From: Gammaproteobacteria bacterium
GTDB taxonomy: Bacteria > Pseudomonadota > Gammaproteobacteria > Pseudomonadales > Ketobacteraceae
Direction: 5' to 3'
NCBI GenBank assembly: GCA_013178375.1
Contig: JABLXQ010000018.1
Location: forward strand, 1-64,000
Length of the DNA stretch: 64,000 nt
Shown here: positions 37,544 to 47,510 of the stretch, piece by piece
Numbering within the stretch: position 1 is the stretch's first letter
How the letters are laid out: every line of letters begins with the position of its first letter
Translations under genes and position numbers: made by a program
The notes under the pieces: model-generated
Told to the model about the DNA's origin: nothing
Database searches by the model: none
What the model saw: the letters and a program-made list of their open reading frames with translations, nothing else

Positions 37544-40129
37544 ATGTCCATCGTCGAAGAACAGTACTCGCAGCACACTCCCATGATGCAGCAATACCTG
37601 CGCATCAAGGCCCAGCATCCCCACGAACTGGTGTTCTACCGCATGGGGGATTTCTACGAACTGTTCTACGGCGACGCCCAGAAGGCCGCCGACCTGCTCG
37701 ACATCACCCTCACCGCCCGTGGCCAGTCCGGCGGCGCGCCGATCCCCATGGCGGGCGTGCCCTACCACGCGGCAGAAAACTACCTGGCGCGGCTGGTGAA
37801 GCTGGGCGTGTCCGTGGCGGTGGCGGAACAGATCGGCGACCCGGCCCTGGCCAAAGGCCCGGTGGACCGCAAGGTGGTGCGCATCGTCACCCCCGGCACC
37901 ATCAGCGACGAAGCCCTGCTGGACGAATCCCAGGACAACCTGCTCTGCGCCATCACCCAGCATGGCGAGCGTTACGGCATCGCCCACCTGGACATCAGCA
38001 GCGGTCGTTTCTTCGTCTGTGAAGTGGAAGGTGAAGCCGCTCTGGAGGCCGAACTGGGCCGCATCAATCCCGCCGAACTGCTGGTGGCGGAAGACAGCCA
38101 CATCCTGAAGAAAGTACAGAACCGCCGTGGCGTACGTTCGCGTCCGGCATGGGAATTTGACCCCGAATCCGCCCGCCGCGCCCTGATCCAGCAATTCGAA
38201 ACCCAGGACCTGAAAGGCTTCGGCTGCGACCATCTGCCCCTGGCCATCGCCACCGCCGGCTGCCTGCTGCAATACGCCAAGGAAACCCAGCGCGCCGCCC
38301 TACCCCACATTCGCGGCCTCAGTCTGGAAGCCCAGGACGACTGCGTGATCCTGGACGCCGCCACCCGCCGCAACCTGGAACTCACCGAAAACCTGAAAGG
38401 CGACGACCAGCACACCCTGGCCTGGGTGCTCGACAAAACCAAAACCGCCATGGGCGGCCGCATGCTGCGACGCTGGATCAACCGGCCTTTGCGTAAAAGA
38501 AAGCTGCTGCTGGAACGCCAGAACGCCATCGCCGCCCTGCTGCAGAATTACCAGTACGAACCGGTGCAGGCAGTACTGAAACAGATCGGCGACATCGAAC
38601 GGATTCTCGCCCGCATCGCGCTGAAATCGGCCCGCCCGCGCGACCTGTCCCGTCTGCGCGATGCGTTGAACCTGCTGCCGTCGCTGCAACAGGAATTGAC
38701 GCAATTTGAAGAACCGGTCATCGGCCAGCTGGGGCAACGCATCAGCCTATACCCGGCACTGGCGGAAACGCTCAGCAAAGCCCTGGTGGAAACCCCGCCC
38801 GTCCTGATGCGCGACGGCGGCGTCATCGCCACCGGCTACGATGCCGAACTGGACGAACTGCGCGCCCTCAGCGAAAACGCCGGACAATTCCTGTTGGATC
38901 TGGAAGAACGCGAAAAAGCCCGCACCGGCATCTCCACGCTGAAAGTCGGCTACAACCGCATCCATGGCTACTTCATCGAAATCAGCCGTTCCCAGGCCAA
39001 ACAGGCGCCGGAAGACTACATGCGGCGCCAGACCCTGAAAAACGCCGAACGCTACATCACGCCGGAACTGAAAGCGTTTGAAGACAAAGCCCTCAGCGCC
39101 AAGAGCCGTGCCCTCGCCCGCGAAAAGGGACTCTACGACGCCCTGCTCGACATCATCTCGGAACAGCTTTTCGAGCTGCAGGAAAGCTTCTCCGCCGTCT
39201 CCGAACTGGACGTCCTCGCCAACCTCGCCGAGCGCGCCGACGCCCTCGCCCTGTCACGCCCGGAACTGTCGGACGAACCCGGCCTGCACATCATCGCCGG
39301 CCGCCATCCTGTAGTGGAACAAGTGCTCGACGAAGCCTTCATCCCCAACGACCTGATGCTCGACAGCCACCGCCGCATGCTGATCATCACCGGCCCGAAC
39401 ATGGGCGGTAAGTCCACCTTCATGCGCCAGACCGCCCTGATCGCCATCCTCGCCCACATCGGCAGCTTCGTGCCCGCCGAGCATGCCAAGGTTGGCCCGG
39501 TGGACCGCGTCTTCACCCGCATCGGCTCCTCCGACGATCTCGCCGGTGGCCGCTCCACCTTCATGGTGGAAATGACCGAGACCGCCAACATCCTCCACAA
39601 CGCCACGCGCCAGAGCCTGGTGCTGATGGACGAGATCGGCCGCGGCACCAGCACCTTCGACGGCCTGTCCCTGGCCTGGGCCTGCGCCAACCACCTCGCA
39701 GTGAAAATCCAGGCCCTGACCCTGTTCGCCACCCACTACTTCGAACTCACCCAGCTGCCCGACACCGTGCCCAACACCGTCAACGTGCACCTGTCGGCGA
39801 AGGAAACCGGCGACACGATTCTGTTCCTGCACAAGGTGATGGAAGGCCCCGCCAGCCAGAGCTACGGCCTGCAGGTCGCCAAGCTAGCCGGCGTGCCCGC
39901 CCCCGTTATCAGCAACGCCCGCAAGAAACTGAACCAGCTGGAAAAGCAGGACCTGAACAACCAGGTGCTGGCCAGCGCCAACGCGCCCCAGCAGGCCGAC
40001 CTGTTCAGCGAACCGGCCAAGCCCCACCCGGCCGTGGAAATGCTGGCCAAGCTCGACCCGGATGCCATCAACCCGCGCCAGGCCCTGGATCTGCTGTACA
40101 AGCTGAAGGATATGACCGAAAAGTCATAG
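37544..40129 (+). CDS. mutS: DNA mismatch repair protein MutS
   Basis: 861 aa from ATG 37544. The mismatch-binding domain contains [15 protein letters not shown], with the Phe-x-Glu wedge as FYE. The ATPase domain has Walker [24 protein letters not shown], Walker [17 protein letters not shown] and the ATHYFELT signature. The C-terminal dimerisation tail ends [10 protein letters not shown]. An in-frame TTG at 37511 is less likely. mutS next to fdxA, with pncC and recA upstream, is the Pseudomonas order. Confidence 0.99.
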   Translation: MSIVEEQYSQHTPMMQQYLRIKAQHPHELVFYRMGDFYELFYGDAQKAADLLDITLTARGQSGGAPIPMAGVPYHAAENYLARLVKLGVSVAVAEQIGDPALAKGPVDRKVVRIVTPGTISDEALLDESQDNLLCAITQHGERYGIAHLDISSGRFFVCEVEGEAALEAELGRINPAELLVAEDSHILKKVQNRRGVRSRPAWEFDPESARRALIQQFETQDLKGFGCDHLPLAIATAGCLLQYAKETQRAALPHIRGLSLEAQDDCVILDAATRRNLELTENLKGDDQHTLAWVLDKTKTAMGGRMLRRWINRPLRKRKLLLERQNAIAALLQNYQYEPVQAVLKQIGDIERILARIALKSARPRDLSRLRDALNLLPSLQQELTQFEEPVIGQLGQRISLYPALAETLSKALVETPPVLMRDGGVIATGYDAELDELRALSENAGQFLLDLEEREKARTGISTLKVGYNRIHGYFIEISRSQAKQAPEDYMRRQTLKNAERYITPELKAFEDKALSAKSRALAREKGLYDALLDIISEQLFELQESFSAVSELDVLANLAERADALALSRPELSDEPGLHIIAGRHPVVEQVLDEAFIPNDLMLDSHRRMLIITGPNMGGKSTFMRQTALIAILAHIGSFVPAEHAKVGPVDRVFTRIGSSDDLAGGRSTFMVEMTETANILHNATRQSLVLMDEIGRGTSTFDGLSLAWACANHLAVKIQALTLFATHYFELTQLPDTVPNTVNVHLSAKETGDTILFLHKVMEGPASQSYGLQVAKLAGVPAPVISNARKKLNQLEKQDLNNQVLASANAPQQADLFSEPAKPHPAVEMLAKLDPDAINPRQALDLLYKLKDMTEKS

Positions 40130-40362
40130 CACTGTTAAAACATTGGCCAGTCACCTAAACTGGCCAGCACGCCTGTGCGGCCTGAAAAGTGCTGCCAGCC
40201 GCAAGCCAGCATCGTGACCACATTTCACCCAAAGGTCACCCGCGCTGGCAGAAAATGCAGGAAAGCCGAGGCAACACAATCACTTTCGTTGACCGGCCAA
40301 GTTGCTTGGAAGTCCGGGACGGATTAGACTCCCCCGCGTTTATCTGGAGAGGGTGCGAAACC

Positions 40363-40686
40363 ATGACCTTTGTTGTTACCGAAAACTGCATCAAGTGCAA
40401 ATACACCGACTGCGTTGAAGTATGTCCTGTCGACTGCTTCTATGAAGGCCCCAATTTCCTGGTTATCCACCCTGACGAGTGCATCGACTGCGCCCTGTGC
40501 GAGCCGGAATGCCCCGCCAACGCCATCTATTCCGAGGACGAGGTTCCCGCCGACCAGCAGGAATTCATCAAACTCAATGCCGAACTGGCGGAAACCTGGC
40601 CGAACATCACCGAGAAGAAGGAGCACCTGCCCGACGCGGAAGAGTGGGACGGTGTGGAAGGAAAACTGAAGCATCTGGAGCGTTGA
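40363..40686 (+). CDS. fdxA: 7Fe ferredoxin FdxA
   Basis: 107 aa. Nine cysteines (9, 12, 17, 21, 25, 40, 43, 46, 50) match Azotobacter-type ferredoxin I: one [3Fe-4S] and one [4Fe-4S] cluster. The C-terminal extension of about 50 acidic residues is also typical. The start is ATG 40363 with GGAGAGGG about ten bases upstream; the frame open from 40189 is leader sequence. It is a low-potential electron carrier, linked in other species to NADPH:ferredoxin reductase and oxidative stress control. Gene order mutS-fdxA is conserved. Confidence 0.97.
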   Translation: MTFVVTENCIKCKYTDCVEVCPVDCFYEGPNFLVIHPDECIDCALCEPECPANAIYSEDEVPADQQEFIKLNAELAETWPNITEKKEHLPDAEEWDGVEGKLKHLER

Positions 40687-40694
40687 TCGGACGG

Positions 40695-40717
40695 GGGCTG
40701 GAGCCTTGCTCCAGCCC
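40695..40717 (+). terminator. Hairpin directly after fdxA
   Basis: GGGCTGGAGC/GCTCCAGCCC, a perfect ten-base-pair stem with a CTT loop, followed only by TTGATT. It is possibly a first fdxA terminator or 3' protective hairpin, before the stronger terminator at 40756-40781. Confidence 0.55.
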
Positions 40718-40755
40718 TTGATTAATCCCGGCACTCCACATGTGAAAGAAAAGTG

Positions 40756-40781
40756 AAAAAGGCGGTTCAACCGCCTTTTTT
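40756..40781. terminator. Shared terminator of fdxA and the minus-strand sRNA
   Basis: AAAAAGGCGG/CCGCCTTTTT with a five-base loop. Flanking A and T runs allow termination in both directions, closing fdxA on the plus strand and the GGA-rich RNA on the minus strand. Confidence 0.88.
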
Positions 40782-41103
40782 CATGCCTGTATCAAACAGG
40801 GAGTTTGGTCACCCACCTGCATATTCCTACCTGGCAATACCGGGGAAGTCATAAGATCCCGGGGGCCCGGGCCAATCCTCCCAGCGCCGCACCTGCAGTC
40901 GCCGGAGGGATATAAAACGGGCTAACCAAGGTGGGAAATCCTTTCCCTGTGAGGCCTCCTGCTTAGCATCCTTTCTCCCGGCACCTCCCTGGCCGGCATT
41001 CCTTGAGGCGTCCTGCCTTGGAAATCAATGATATAGAGATGCGGGAAGCGGACAATCACCCCGCATGCGGATCAAGCACCCAGCCCTCAACAGCCGAAGT
41101 AAA
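40756..41103 (-). ncRNA. CsrB/RsmZ-type GGA-rich small RNA, fdxA-proximal copy
   Basis: No convincing coding frame exists here. Read on the minus strand, the segment has 12 GGA trinucleotides (about twice chance), most between 41015 and 40825. Several sit in hairpin loops: GGC-AGGAC-GCC, and the perfect GGGAAA-GGA-TTTCCC. The 3' end is the 40756-40781 terminator. The 5' end is inferred from a TATAAA element at 41110-41115, giving about 348 nt. Paired TGTAAG boxes lie 61 bases further upstream. The known rsmZ of Pseudomonas occupies the same fdxA-rpoS interval. Expected role: sequesters CsrA (13322-13513) under Gac control. Exact ends are estimates. Confidence 0.72.
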
Positions 41104-41179
41104 AATTCTTTTATATCAAAAAGATAGGAATGCAGCTTTCATCCTCCGCCCATTTTCCCGCACTCTGTGGTACTGCTTT

Positions 41180-41207
41180 CTTACAGACTCGTAGGATATT
41201 GCTTACA
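41180..41207 (-). promoter_or_regulatory. Paired TGTAAG boxes upstream of the fdxA-proximal sRNA
   Basis: Two TGTAAG hexamers on the minus strand (41202-41207 and 41180-41185), 22 bases apart start to start. TGTAAG-N6-CTTACA is the known GacA/UvrY upstream activating sequence. Here each right half is degenerate (the distal one continues N6 then CCTACG). Confidence 0.6.
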
Positions 41208-41385
41208 GGATCGCCGGGCAGATCGGCAGGACCGATTCAGGGGCTGGCGAGAACGCACCCAGCGAATCGGATACAAATCATGATGGAGACATCACGCCCC
41301 GATCGGGATGCGAGAGGGCAAAAAAGTCAGTAAATGCGGATATTTCACGAGGCAGACGAGAAGGTGGCAAAACAGCGGGGCCTGA

Positions 41386-41740
41386 AAACGAAGAAGGGCG
41401 GATACAAGTATCCGCCCCCTCCAGAGAATCCGTTCCTGCTTATTGCTCCCGCCTGGTCCTGCCAATCCGTGGCAAGCATTCCATACTTTGGATCAGGCTT
41501 TTCCCTGGGACACAAGAACAAATCCTTTTGGTGATCACCTTCAGTTGCATCCATGCCCGCAGCCTTGCGGATAAGATCCTTTTCCCGAGAACACTAGCAG
41601 ACGTCCTGTCCGATCCCTGTTCACTGAAGATGTTCCATGTGCGTCATCCATCGTGCACAAGGGGAATTCTATTGGATCCATTGACGTCCTCAATCAGGTG
41701 CGACAGGACGGAACTGGATCTCACAATCGACAAAGAAAAC
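41386..41740 (-). ncRNA. CsrB/RsmZ-type GGA-rich small RNA, pyk-proximal copy
   Basis: On the minus strand this interval has 20 GGA trinucleotides in about 345 nt, roughly four times chance. Many lie in loops of short hairpins: GAC-AGGAC-GTC, GCA-TGGA-TGC, AAGTAT-GGA-ATGCTT, CC-ACGGAT-TGG. It ends in the stem GGGCGGATAC/GTATCCGCCC followed by TTCTTCGTTTTC. A TTGATATTTAAAT element at 41745-41757 is the probable promoter, resembling TTGATATAAAA before the other copy. Length, layout and upstream boxes parallel the 40756-41103 RNA. Small frames in this stretch (41334-41534, 41528-41797) lack ribosome sites and family features. Expected to titrate CsrA/RsmA. Ends are estimates. Confidence 0.78.
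41396..41417 (-). terminator. Terminator of the pyk-proximal sRNA
   Basis: Ten-base-pair perfect stem GGGCGGATAC/GTATCCGCCC, followed on the minus strand by TTCTTCGTTTTC. Confidence 0.75.
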
Positions 41741-41828
41741 ATTTATTTAAATATCAATAACTTGCGAAGGCTAGTTGCGATAGCGACGGAAAATTAACGC
41801 CTGAAGCTGACAGCAAAGTGAGATATCT

Positions 41829-41857
41829 CTTACACGGCAGCCAGCGAAATGCTTACA
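41829..41857 (-). promoter_or_regulatory. Paired TGTAAG boxes upstream of the pyk-proximal sRNA
   Basis: Two TGTAAG hexamers on the minus strand (41852-41857 and 41829-41834), 23 bases apart. The proximal one continues AGATAT-CTCACT, an imperfect match to TGTAAG-N6-CTTACA (extends to 41817). The boxes lie just after the pyk stop, 72 bases before the inferred promoter element. Confidence 0.62.
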
Positions 41858-41879
41858 CGACTGTCTTTCTCCCCTGCGT

Positions 41880-43292
41880 TTACGCCTCCGTTTTGCCCAG
41901 GGAGCGCACCTGGATCGCATCCACACCGGGGCTGCCCAGCGTATCCGAGATCACCACCACCAGATCGCCCGGGGAAAAATCGCCACTCGCCAGCAGCAGC
42001 TCGAACGCCTTGGCCAGGGTCTTTTCCGGATCCTTGCTGAATATCAGCTTGTGGGCATACACATTGCGGTTCAGCGCCAGCTGGCGACGGGTACGGCCGT
42101 CATTGGTGAAAGCATGGATGGTGGAATGTTGTGGATGGCAGTTGGTGACGTAGTTGGCCATGCGTCCGCGGCGGGTGATCACGACAATCGCTTTCACCGG
42201 AATGGATTCTGCCAGGTGCACTGCGCTGGCCGCCAGATTCTGCTTGTGGTCCGATGTTTCCAGTTGCGCGGTGAAATTCAGGCCGCGATGATTCTCTATT
42301 GTCGAAGCAATACGGACCATGGCTTCCACGCACTTGACCGGATATTTGCCCACGGTGGTTTCGCCAGACAGCATGATCGCGTCCGCTTCTTCATACACTG
42401 CATTGGCCACATCGGTGACTTCGGCGCGGGTGGGCATGGGATTTTCGATCATGGATTCCAGCAGGTGGGTAGCGACGATGGTGCGCTTGCCCTTCTGCGC
42501 GCACAGGCGAACGATGCGGCGCTGGATGTTGGGCAGTTCCCAGAAATCCACTTCGACTCCCAGATCGCCCCGCGCAACCATGATGCCGTCGGAGGCATCG
42601 ATGATCTCTTCGATGTTATCGACACCTTCCTGGTTTTCAATTTTGGAGATGACTTTTACCTTTCCAGCCTTGTCCCCCAGCAGTTCATTCAACTGTGCAA
42701 TGTCCGATGCCTCGCGCACGAAAGACAGCGCGATGAAATCCACCCCCATTTCCACACCGAACAGAATGTCCTTGCGATCCTTTTCGGTGATTGCCGGCAG
42801 ATTCACCCGAATGCCAGGCAAGTTCACATGGCGTTTGCTTTTCAGTACGCCGCCATCGATGACCTTGCAACGCATCACGCGATCGTGCTTTTCGAGGATT
42901 TCCAGATTGATGAGGCCGTTGTCCACGGTGAGGCGATCGCCCACCTTCATGTCGGTGATCAGGTCGGCGTAGTTCACCATCAGGGAATTTTCTTCCACAT
43001 CTCCCGTACCCCGCGCCACCACGCTGATGATGTTGCCGGTGTGCAGGTTGAGATCGTTGTCGCGTTCGCCAGTGCGGATTTCCGGGCCCTGGGTGTCGAG
43101 CAGCATGGCCACGTGGTACGGCAGGTTCTTGTTCAGCCGCTGCACGTTCTTGATGACTTTTGCGTGGGACGCGTGGTCGCCGTGAGACATGTTGAGGCGC
43201 ACCACGTTCATGCCGGCGTGAGCCAGTTTTTCCAGCATTTCATAGGAACTGGTGGCGGGGCCGATGGTGCAGATGATTTTGGTCTTGCGCAT
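41880..43292 (-). CDS. pyk: Pyruvate kinase
   Basis: 470 aa. MRKTKIICTIGPATSSYEMLEKLAHAGMNVVRLNMSHG is the classical N-terminus; the active-site region VKVISKIENQEGVDNIEEIIDASDGIMVARGDLGVEV carries the catalytic Lys and metal-binding Glu/Asp, and MLSGETTVGKYP the K+ and phosphate region. It makes pyruvate and ATP from phosphoenolpyruvate. AAGGAA precedes ATG 43292; the frame to 43340 is leader. Its position between rpoS and the sRNA pair is unlike Pseudomonas, where no pyk separates rsmZ and rpoS. Confidence 0.97.
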   Translation of the reverse strand: MRKTKIICTIGPATSSYEMLEKLAHAGMNVVRLNMSHGDHASHAKVIKNVQRLNKNLPYHVAMLLDTQGPEIRTGERDNDLNLHTGNIISVVARGTGDVEENSLMVNYADLITDMKVGDRLTVDNGLINLEILEKHDRVMRCKVIDGGVLKSKRHVNLPGIRVNLPAITEKDRKDILFGVEMGVDFIALSFVREASDIAQLNELLGDKAGKVKVISKIENQEGVDNIEEIIDASDGIMVARGDLGVEVDFWELPNIQRRIVRLCAQKGKRTIVATHLLESMIENPMPTRAEVTDVANAVYEEADAIMLSGETTVGKYPVKCVEAMVRIASTIENHRGLNFTAQLETSDHKQNLAASAVHLAESIPVKAIVVITRRGRMANYVTNCHPQHSTIHAFTNDGRTRRQLALNRNVYAHKLIFSKDPEKTLAKAFELLLASGDFSPGDLVVVISDTLGSPGVDAIQVRSLGKTEA

Positions 43293-43513
43293 GTTGATTC
43301 CTTCAAGGCGTGACAGATCGCGGGCGCGCATGCAAGACATGGGCGAGCAATCCCGCGTACAAATCGATAATGAATATGACCCTTGTGAGGATGCGAATGC
43401 GGACAGTGCGGCGCTGATGGCGACGTTGCTGTGCGCAGGCAGTTGCCAAGATTCGGCAACAGAGCAGTCAGTGTAGAGGAAAACCCCGTAGTTTCACCAG
43501 ATGGATGCCCACG

Positions 43514-43545
43514 AAAAAGCCCGCTGTTTGGGGCAGCGGGCTTTT
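43514..43545 (-). terminator. rpoS terminator
   Basis: AAAAGCCCGCTG/CAGCGGGCTTTT with a seven-base loop, 35 bases after the rpoS stop. On the minus strand it ends in CTTTTTCGT. Confidence 0.85.
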
Positions 43546-43579
43546 CGTTTGCGCGAGGTTCTTTTTGGTGCGGAGGTTT

Positions 43580-44572
43580 TCAGCCGCCGAAGATGGATTC
43601 GCCAGTGAGGCCCTGCTTTTCCAGCAGGTCGCGCAGGCGCTTCAGCGCTTCCACCTGGATCTGGCGCACCCGTTCCCGGGTCAGACCGATTTCCAGTCCG
43701 ACTTCTTCCAGCGTGCTCATCTCATAGCCGCGCAGACCGAAGCGGCGAGCTATGACTTCGCGTTGTTTGTTGGGCAGCTGGTCCAGCCAGTAGTCGATGC
43801 TGTAACGCAGGTCAGCGTCCTGGAGCAGTTCGGCAGGGTCGGAGTTCTTGGTGTCGGCAATGGTGTCGAGGAGGGATTTGTCGGAATCGTGGGCCATCGG
43901 GGTGTCGACGGAGGAGATCCGTTCGTTCAGACCCAGCATGCGCTTCACGTCATCCAGCGGTTTATCCAGCAACTCGGCGATTTCTTCGGGGGTGGGTTCG
44001 TGATCCAGCTTCTGGGTCAGTTCCCGGGCGGCGCGCAGGTAAATGTTCAGTTCCTTCACCACATGAATCGGCAGACGGATGGTGCGGGTCTGGTTCATGA
44101 TGGCGCGTTCGATGGTCTGGCGAATCCACCAGGTGGCATAGGTGGAGAAACGGAAGCCGCGCTCGGGGTCGAACTTTTCCACTGCGCGGATCAGGCCGAG
44201 GTTGCCCTCTTCGATCAGGTCCAGCAGGGACAGGCCGCGATTCACGTAACGACGGGCAATTTTCACCACCAGGCGCAGGTTGCTTTCGATCATGCGCTTG
44301 CGGGCATCGTCGTTGCCGCGCAGGGCACGCCGGGCGTAATAGACTTCCTCTTCCGGCGTCAGCAGGGGGGAGAAGCCGATTTCATTCAGGTAAAGCTGGG
44401 TGGCGTCGAGGGTTTTCTGTATGCCGGGCTGGGCAACGAAGAAGTCGTCATCGTCATCGTCGAGCCCCATGCGTTTGTCACGCAGCTCTGCCGCGCGTTC
44501 CTCGAAGGCGTCTTCGAGTTCAGGATCTTCAAAGAATTCGATATCGAGAATTTCGTCCCGTTCAGCTTGCAT
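43580..44572 (-). CDS. rpoS: RNA polymerase sigma factor RpoS
   Basis: 330 aa. Region 2 contains [44 protein letters not shown]; region 4 ends with [31 protein letters not shown]. An acidic N-terminus with a DDDDDD run and absence of the RpoD 1.1 and non-conserved domain identify RpoS. It directs stationary-phase and general stress transcription. nlpD lies 106 bases upstream, as usual; in other species the main rpoS promoter is inside nlpD. The RsmZ-like RNAs lie beyond pyk downstream. Confidence 0.98.
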   Translation of the reverse strand: MQAERDEILDIEFFEDPELEDAFEERAAELRDKRMGLDDDDDDFFVAQPGIQKTLDATQLYLNEIGFSPLLTPEEEVYYARRALRGNDDARKRMIESNLRLVVKIARRYVNRGLSLLDLIEEGNLGLIRAVEKFDPERGFRFSTYATWWIRQTIERAIMNQTRTIRLPIHVVKELNIYLRAARELTQKLDHEPTPEEIAELLDKPLDDVKRMLGLNERISSVDTPMAHDSDKSLLDTIADTKNSDPAELLQDADLRYSIDYWLDQLPNKQREVIARRFGLRGYEMSTLEEVGLEIGLTRERVRQIQVEALKRLRDLLEKQGLTGESIFGG

Positions 44573-44678
44573 GATTGCTTTCTTCCCGCGCTATTGTGTA
44601 GTTATTACCCCGGGAGCATTGCTCACCGAAGCCCCGCTTTAACACAAAGTACCGCCACTGCCTGCCCGCCGTTCCCAG

Positions 44679-45461
44679 TCAGCGTTTGGGCAGGTACTGC
44701 AGTGGATTGACCGGCTTGCCATTGCGACGAATCTCGAAGTGCAGCTTGTCGCGATTGGTGCCGGTAGAACCTATTTCGGCAATCTTTTGGCCAGCTTTAG
44801 CAAATTGCCCTTCTTTCAACAGAAGGCGGCTGTTGTGGCCGTAAGCACTCAGGAAGGTACTGTTGTGCTTGATGATGATCAGGTTGCCATAGCCGACCAG
44901 TCCCGTGCCGCTATAAACCACCTTCCCATCTGCTGCCGCGTAGACAGGTTCTCCTCGCCGGCCCGCCAGATCGATCCCCTTGTTGACTTGCCCCGCAGTG
45001 GAGAAAGTTTCAATCACAGGACCGCCCGCAGGCCACTTCCATGACATATCTACCTTGTTATCTCTTTGATTTGCAACTTTTTCTTGGATCGGTTTGGTAT
45101 TGCTTGCAGGTTTCTTATAACGAGTTGTTTGATTTGCGGCCGGCTGTTTTGGGGCCGGTTTTGGGCGGGAAACGGGAACAGAGGCAGTTTTACTGAAGTA
45201 TATAATTTGTCCAGGGTAGATCTGGTACGGTGGTTTTATACCATTTGCACGGGCCAGTTCGTCGGGATTACGGCGGTTGCGCGAGGCAATGGAATAAAGG
45301 GTTTCGCCGGGCCGGACGGTATGGAAGCCTTGTGTGGCGGGGTCTGCAGAGCGGTAAACATTGCGTGTAGGCTGGTAGGGCGAGGTTCCACACGCGCTGA
45401 TGCTGGCACCCAGGCACAGGGCAACAAGCAATCGGACGGTCTGGTTTCTGGCCTTGGACAA
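44679..45461 (-). CDS. nlpD: LysM and LytM-domain lipoprotein NlpD
   Basis: 260 aa. Signal peptide with lipobox SISAC (Cys24). A LysM repeat (about 46-90, FHTVRPGETLYSIASRNRRNPDELARANGI) binds peptidoglycan. The C-terminal LytM/M23 domain is degenerate: the HxGxD zinc motif reads NKGIDL and the HxH motif reads KLHFEIR, so it should not cleave. Enzymatically inactive LytM activators such as E. coli NlpD switch on amidase AmiC at division. Gene order pcm-nlpD-rpoS is conserved. Confidence 0.95.
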   Translation of the reverse strand: MSKARNQTVRLLVALCLGASISACGTSPYQPTRNVYRSADPATQGFHTVRPGETLYSIASRNRRNPDELARANGIKPPYQIYPGQIIYFSKTASVPVSRPKPAPKQPAANQTTRYKKPASNTKPIQEKVANQRDNKVDMSWKWPAGGPVIETFSTAGQVNKGIDLAGRRGEPVYAAADGKVVYSGTGLVGYGNLIIIKHNSTFLSAYGHNSRLLLKEGQFAKAGQKIAEIGSTGTNRDKLHFEIRRNGKPVNPLQYLPKR

Positions 45462-45673
45462 GGGTCTGCTCCAGGGTGTCGCCCTTGGTCAGTTCATTAA
45501 ATCGCCTAAATCAGTTTAGAAGCAAAGACTGGGTAAACTATTTAGACTTATGATAAAAAAATCTATACAAAAACATCACAAAAATACACATTTTGGCTAC
45601 TAAATAGCCAGCTCTCTGCTGTCTGCCCGGTTTGGGGTAAAAGTGGATAGAGAGCGCTGAAGTGGCAACGGCG

Positions 45674-46345
45674 TCAACGAACGCCTGACCGGAATGGCAC
45701 GAATTTGACGTCCTCAATTTTCTGGCGCTCAAACCCGTTTTCGGTGCGGATAACCCGATACAGCACCTGCTTGCTTTCACCTACCGGAATCAGCAGACGC
45801 CCACCCACTGCCAACTGGTCCAGTAGCTCCTGCGGTATTTCGGCGGGGGCGGCGGCGGCCAGAATGCCATCGAACGGCCCCTTGTCCTTCCAACCGACAC
45901 TGCCATCGGCATAGCGCAGCAACACATTGCGGATCTTCAGCGCCTGTAACCGCTTGCGGGCCTTGTCCTGCAGGGACTTGATCCGCTCGAGTGAGCACAC
46001 CTGGTCGGCGAAGCGGGACAGGATGGCGGTCTGGTAGCCGGAGCCGGTGCCTATCTCCAGCACGTTTTTCAGCCGCTTGCCCTGAGGCTGGCCCTGGATC
46101 AGCAGTTCGGTCATGCGGGCAACGATGTAAGGCTGGGAGATGGTCTGGTTGTGGCCGATGGGCAGTGCGGTGTCTTCGTAGGCCCGGTGGGCCAAGGCTT
46201 CATCCACGAACAGATGGCGGGGAATACTGCGGATGGCGTCGAGCACTTCGAAACTGGCAATGCCCTGATCCTGCAGGCGGCCGATCAGGCGATCGCGCGT
46301 TCGCTGCGAGGTCATGCCGATTCCGTTGACGTGAAGATCATTCAC
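45674..46345 (-). CDS. pcm: Protein-L-isoaspartate O-methyltransferase
   Basis: 223 aa. The N-terminal [38 protein letters not shown] and SAM-binding [16 protein letters not shown] are diagnostic for PCMT. It methylates isoaspartyl residues in aged proteins. Start GTG 46345 has GAGGAAG six bases upstream; ATG 46315 is an in-frame alternative. In Pseudomonas surE lies between pcm and truD; here truD is only 139 bases away and surE is absent from this spot. Confidence 0.96.
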   Translation of the reverse strand: MNDLHVNGIGMTSQRTRDRLIGRLQDQGIASFEVLDAIRSIPRHLFVDEALAHRAYEDTALPIGHNQTISQPYIVARMTELLIQGQPQGKRLKNVLEIGTGSGYQTAILSRFADQVCSLERIKSLQDKARKRLQALKIRNVLLRYADGSVGWKDKGPFDGILAAAAPAEIPQELLDQLAVGGRLLIPVGESKQVLYRVIRTENGFERQKIEDVKFVPFRSGVR

Positions 46346-46484
46346 TCAGTGCTTCCTCGCAGTGTCGGGATTGTGGGCGCCCAAGCGGAGCCCTTGCCAA
46401 TTTTCATTATTATTCAAGCGATTCATTGTAAAAGATGAAAAATGAAACGGCGAGCGGGAATTGCGAAAGAGTCGACGCACGCAT

Positions 46485-47510
46485 CTATTCAGCACTCGCC
46501 ATTGGCAGTGACTTGTCATTCAGGATTACCAGTTCCCGCAACAGGCTGGTGGCGTAGGCGCCGGTGGGCAGGTTGAAATGCAGTACCCGGTCACTGCCCT
46601 CTTCTTCCAGTTTCAGGTCGCGGGGCAGCAGGCGCAGGGCGCGGGTTTCGGTGCTGAGGCCGGCTTTGCTCAGGTAATCGCTGATGTGCGGCGGCGCAAT
46701 GCCCGGGTGATCGGGGCTCCAGAGCCAGGTTGACGGGTGGATATCACCCTCATCGAGCCGTTGCTGCAGGGTGGCATCCCAGGCGTCCGGATGGAAGAAG
46801 CTGTGGCTGCCGTCCAGCAGGACCGGATCGCCCGGTTGCCAGGTCAGCCAGTTCTGGTGAGCGACGCGATGGCCCAGGTCACCATTGAACAACCAAGCCC
46901 GCAGAGTGGAAAGCACGCGGCTGCGCAGTTCCCGCTCCAGGGGCAGTTCATTCTTCTCCACCCAGTGCAGGGCGTCGTTGACGTTGTGGCCGTGGTGGCC
47001 GAAACGCTGGGGCCCGAAATAATTGGGCACGCCCTGGCTGGCGATTTGCTGCATCCGGTTTTGAAAACTGCCGTCGTCAGAGAAATTGCGCAGGCTGATG
47101 TGAAACCGGTTGGCCTTGTGCGTGCCGATGCGCAGCTTTTTGTTGTGGCGGGACTGGCGCAGCAGGTTAATACCCAGCTCGCTCAGGGCGCTTCTATCCA
47201 CTTCAATATTTTTCCCCGGCAGATGCAGGGAGAACCACTGGCTGGTAAGGCCGCGCCGGTCTTTCAGGCCGGAATAACTCACCAGCTTCGGCGCCAGTTT
47301 GAAATGGCGGGACAGCTGTTTCAGGGTGTACTGCGTGTTCTGGTCGTCGGTCTGCACCAGCAGGAATAAATGCTCGCCTTCACCGCAGGGTTCGAAGCCC
47401 AGCACTTCCTCGACGATGAAATCCTCCGGCGCCGTTTTGAAATCGGCGCGGGATCGGGGGTCGCCATAGGCGAAAGGAGCATCGTCGAATCCGAAAGCAG
47501 GCAGAGTCAT
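46485..47510 (-). CDS. truD: tRNA pseudouridine(13) synthase TruD
   Basis: 341 aa. [24 protein letters not shown] near the N-terminus, [18 protein letters not shown] with the catalytic Asp (GLKDR), and [12 protein letters not shown] are TruD signatures. It makes pseudouridine 13 in tRNA-Glu. The start overlaps the ispF stop by four bases, so it is translationally coupled in the ftsB-ispD-ispF-truD operon. Confidence 0.97.
   Translation of the reverse strand: MTLPAFGFDDAPFAYGDPRSRADFKTAPEDFIVEEVLGFEPCGEGEHLFLLVQTDDQNTQYTLKQLSRHFKLAPKLVSYSGLKDRRGLTSQWFSLHLPGKNIEVDRSALSELGINLLRQSRHNKKLRIGTHKANRFHISLRNFSDDGSFQNRMQQIASQGVPNYFGPQRFGHHGHNVNDALHWVEKNELPLERELRSRVLSTLRAWLFNGDLGHRVAHQNWLTWQPGDPVLLDGSHSFFHPDAWDATLQQRLDEGDIHPSTWLWSPDHPGIAPPHISDYLSKAGLSTETRALRLLPRDLKLEEEGSDRVLHFNLPTGAYATSLLRELVILNDKSLPMASAE

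Noticed and set aside
41003-41797. Three small plus-strand open frames (63, 66 and 89 codons)
   Set aside because: No good ribosome sites and no protein-like features. The interval is better explained by two minus-strand GGA-rich RNAs.
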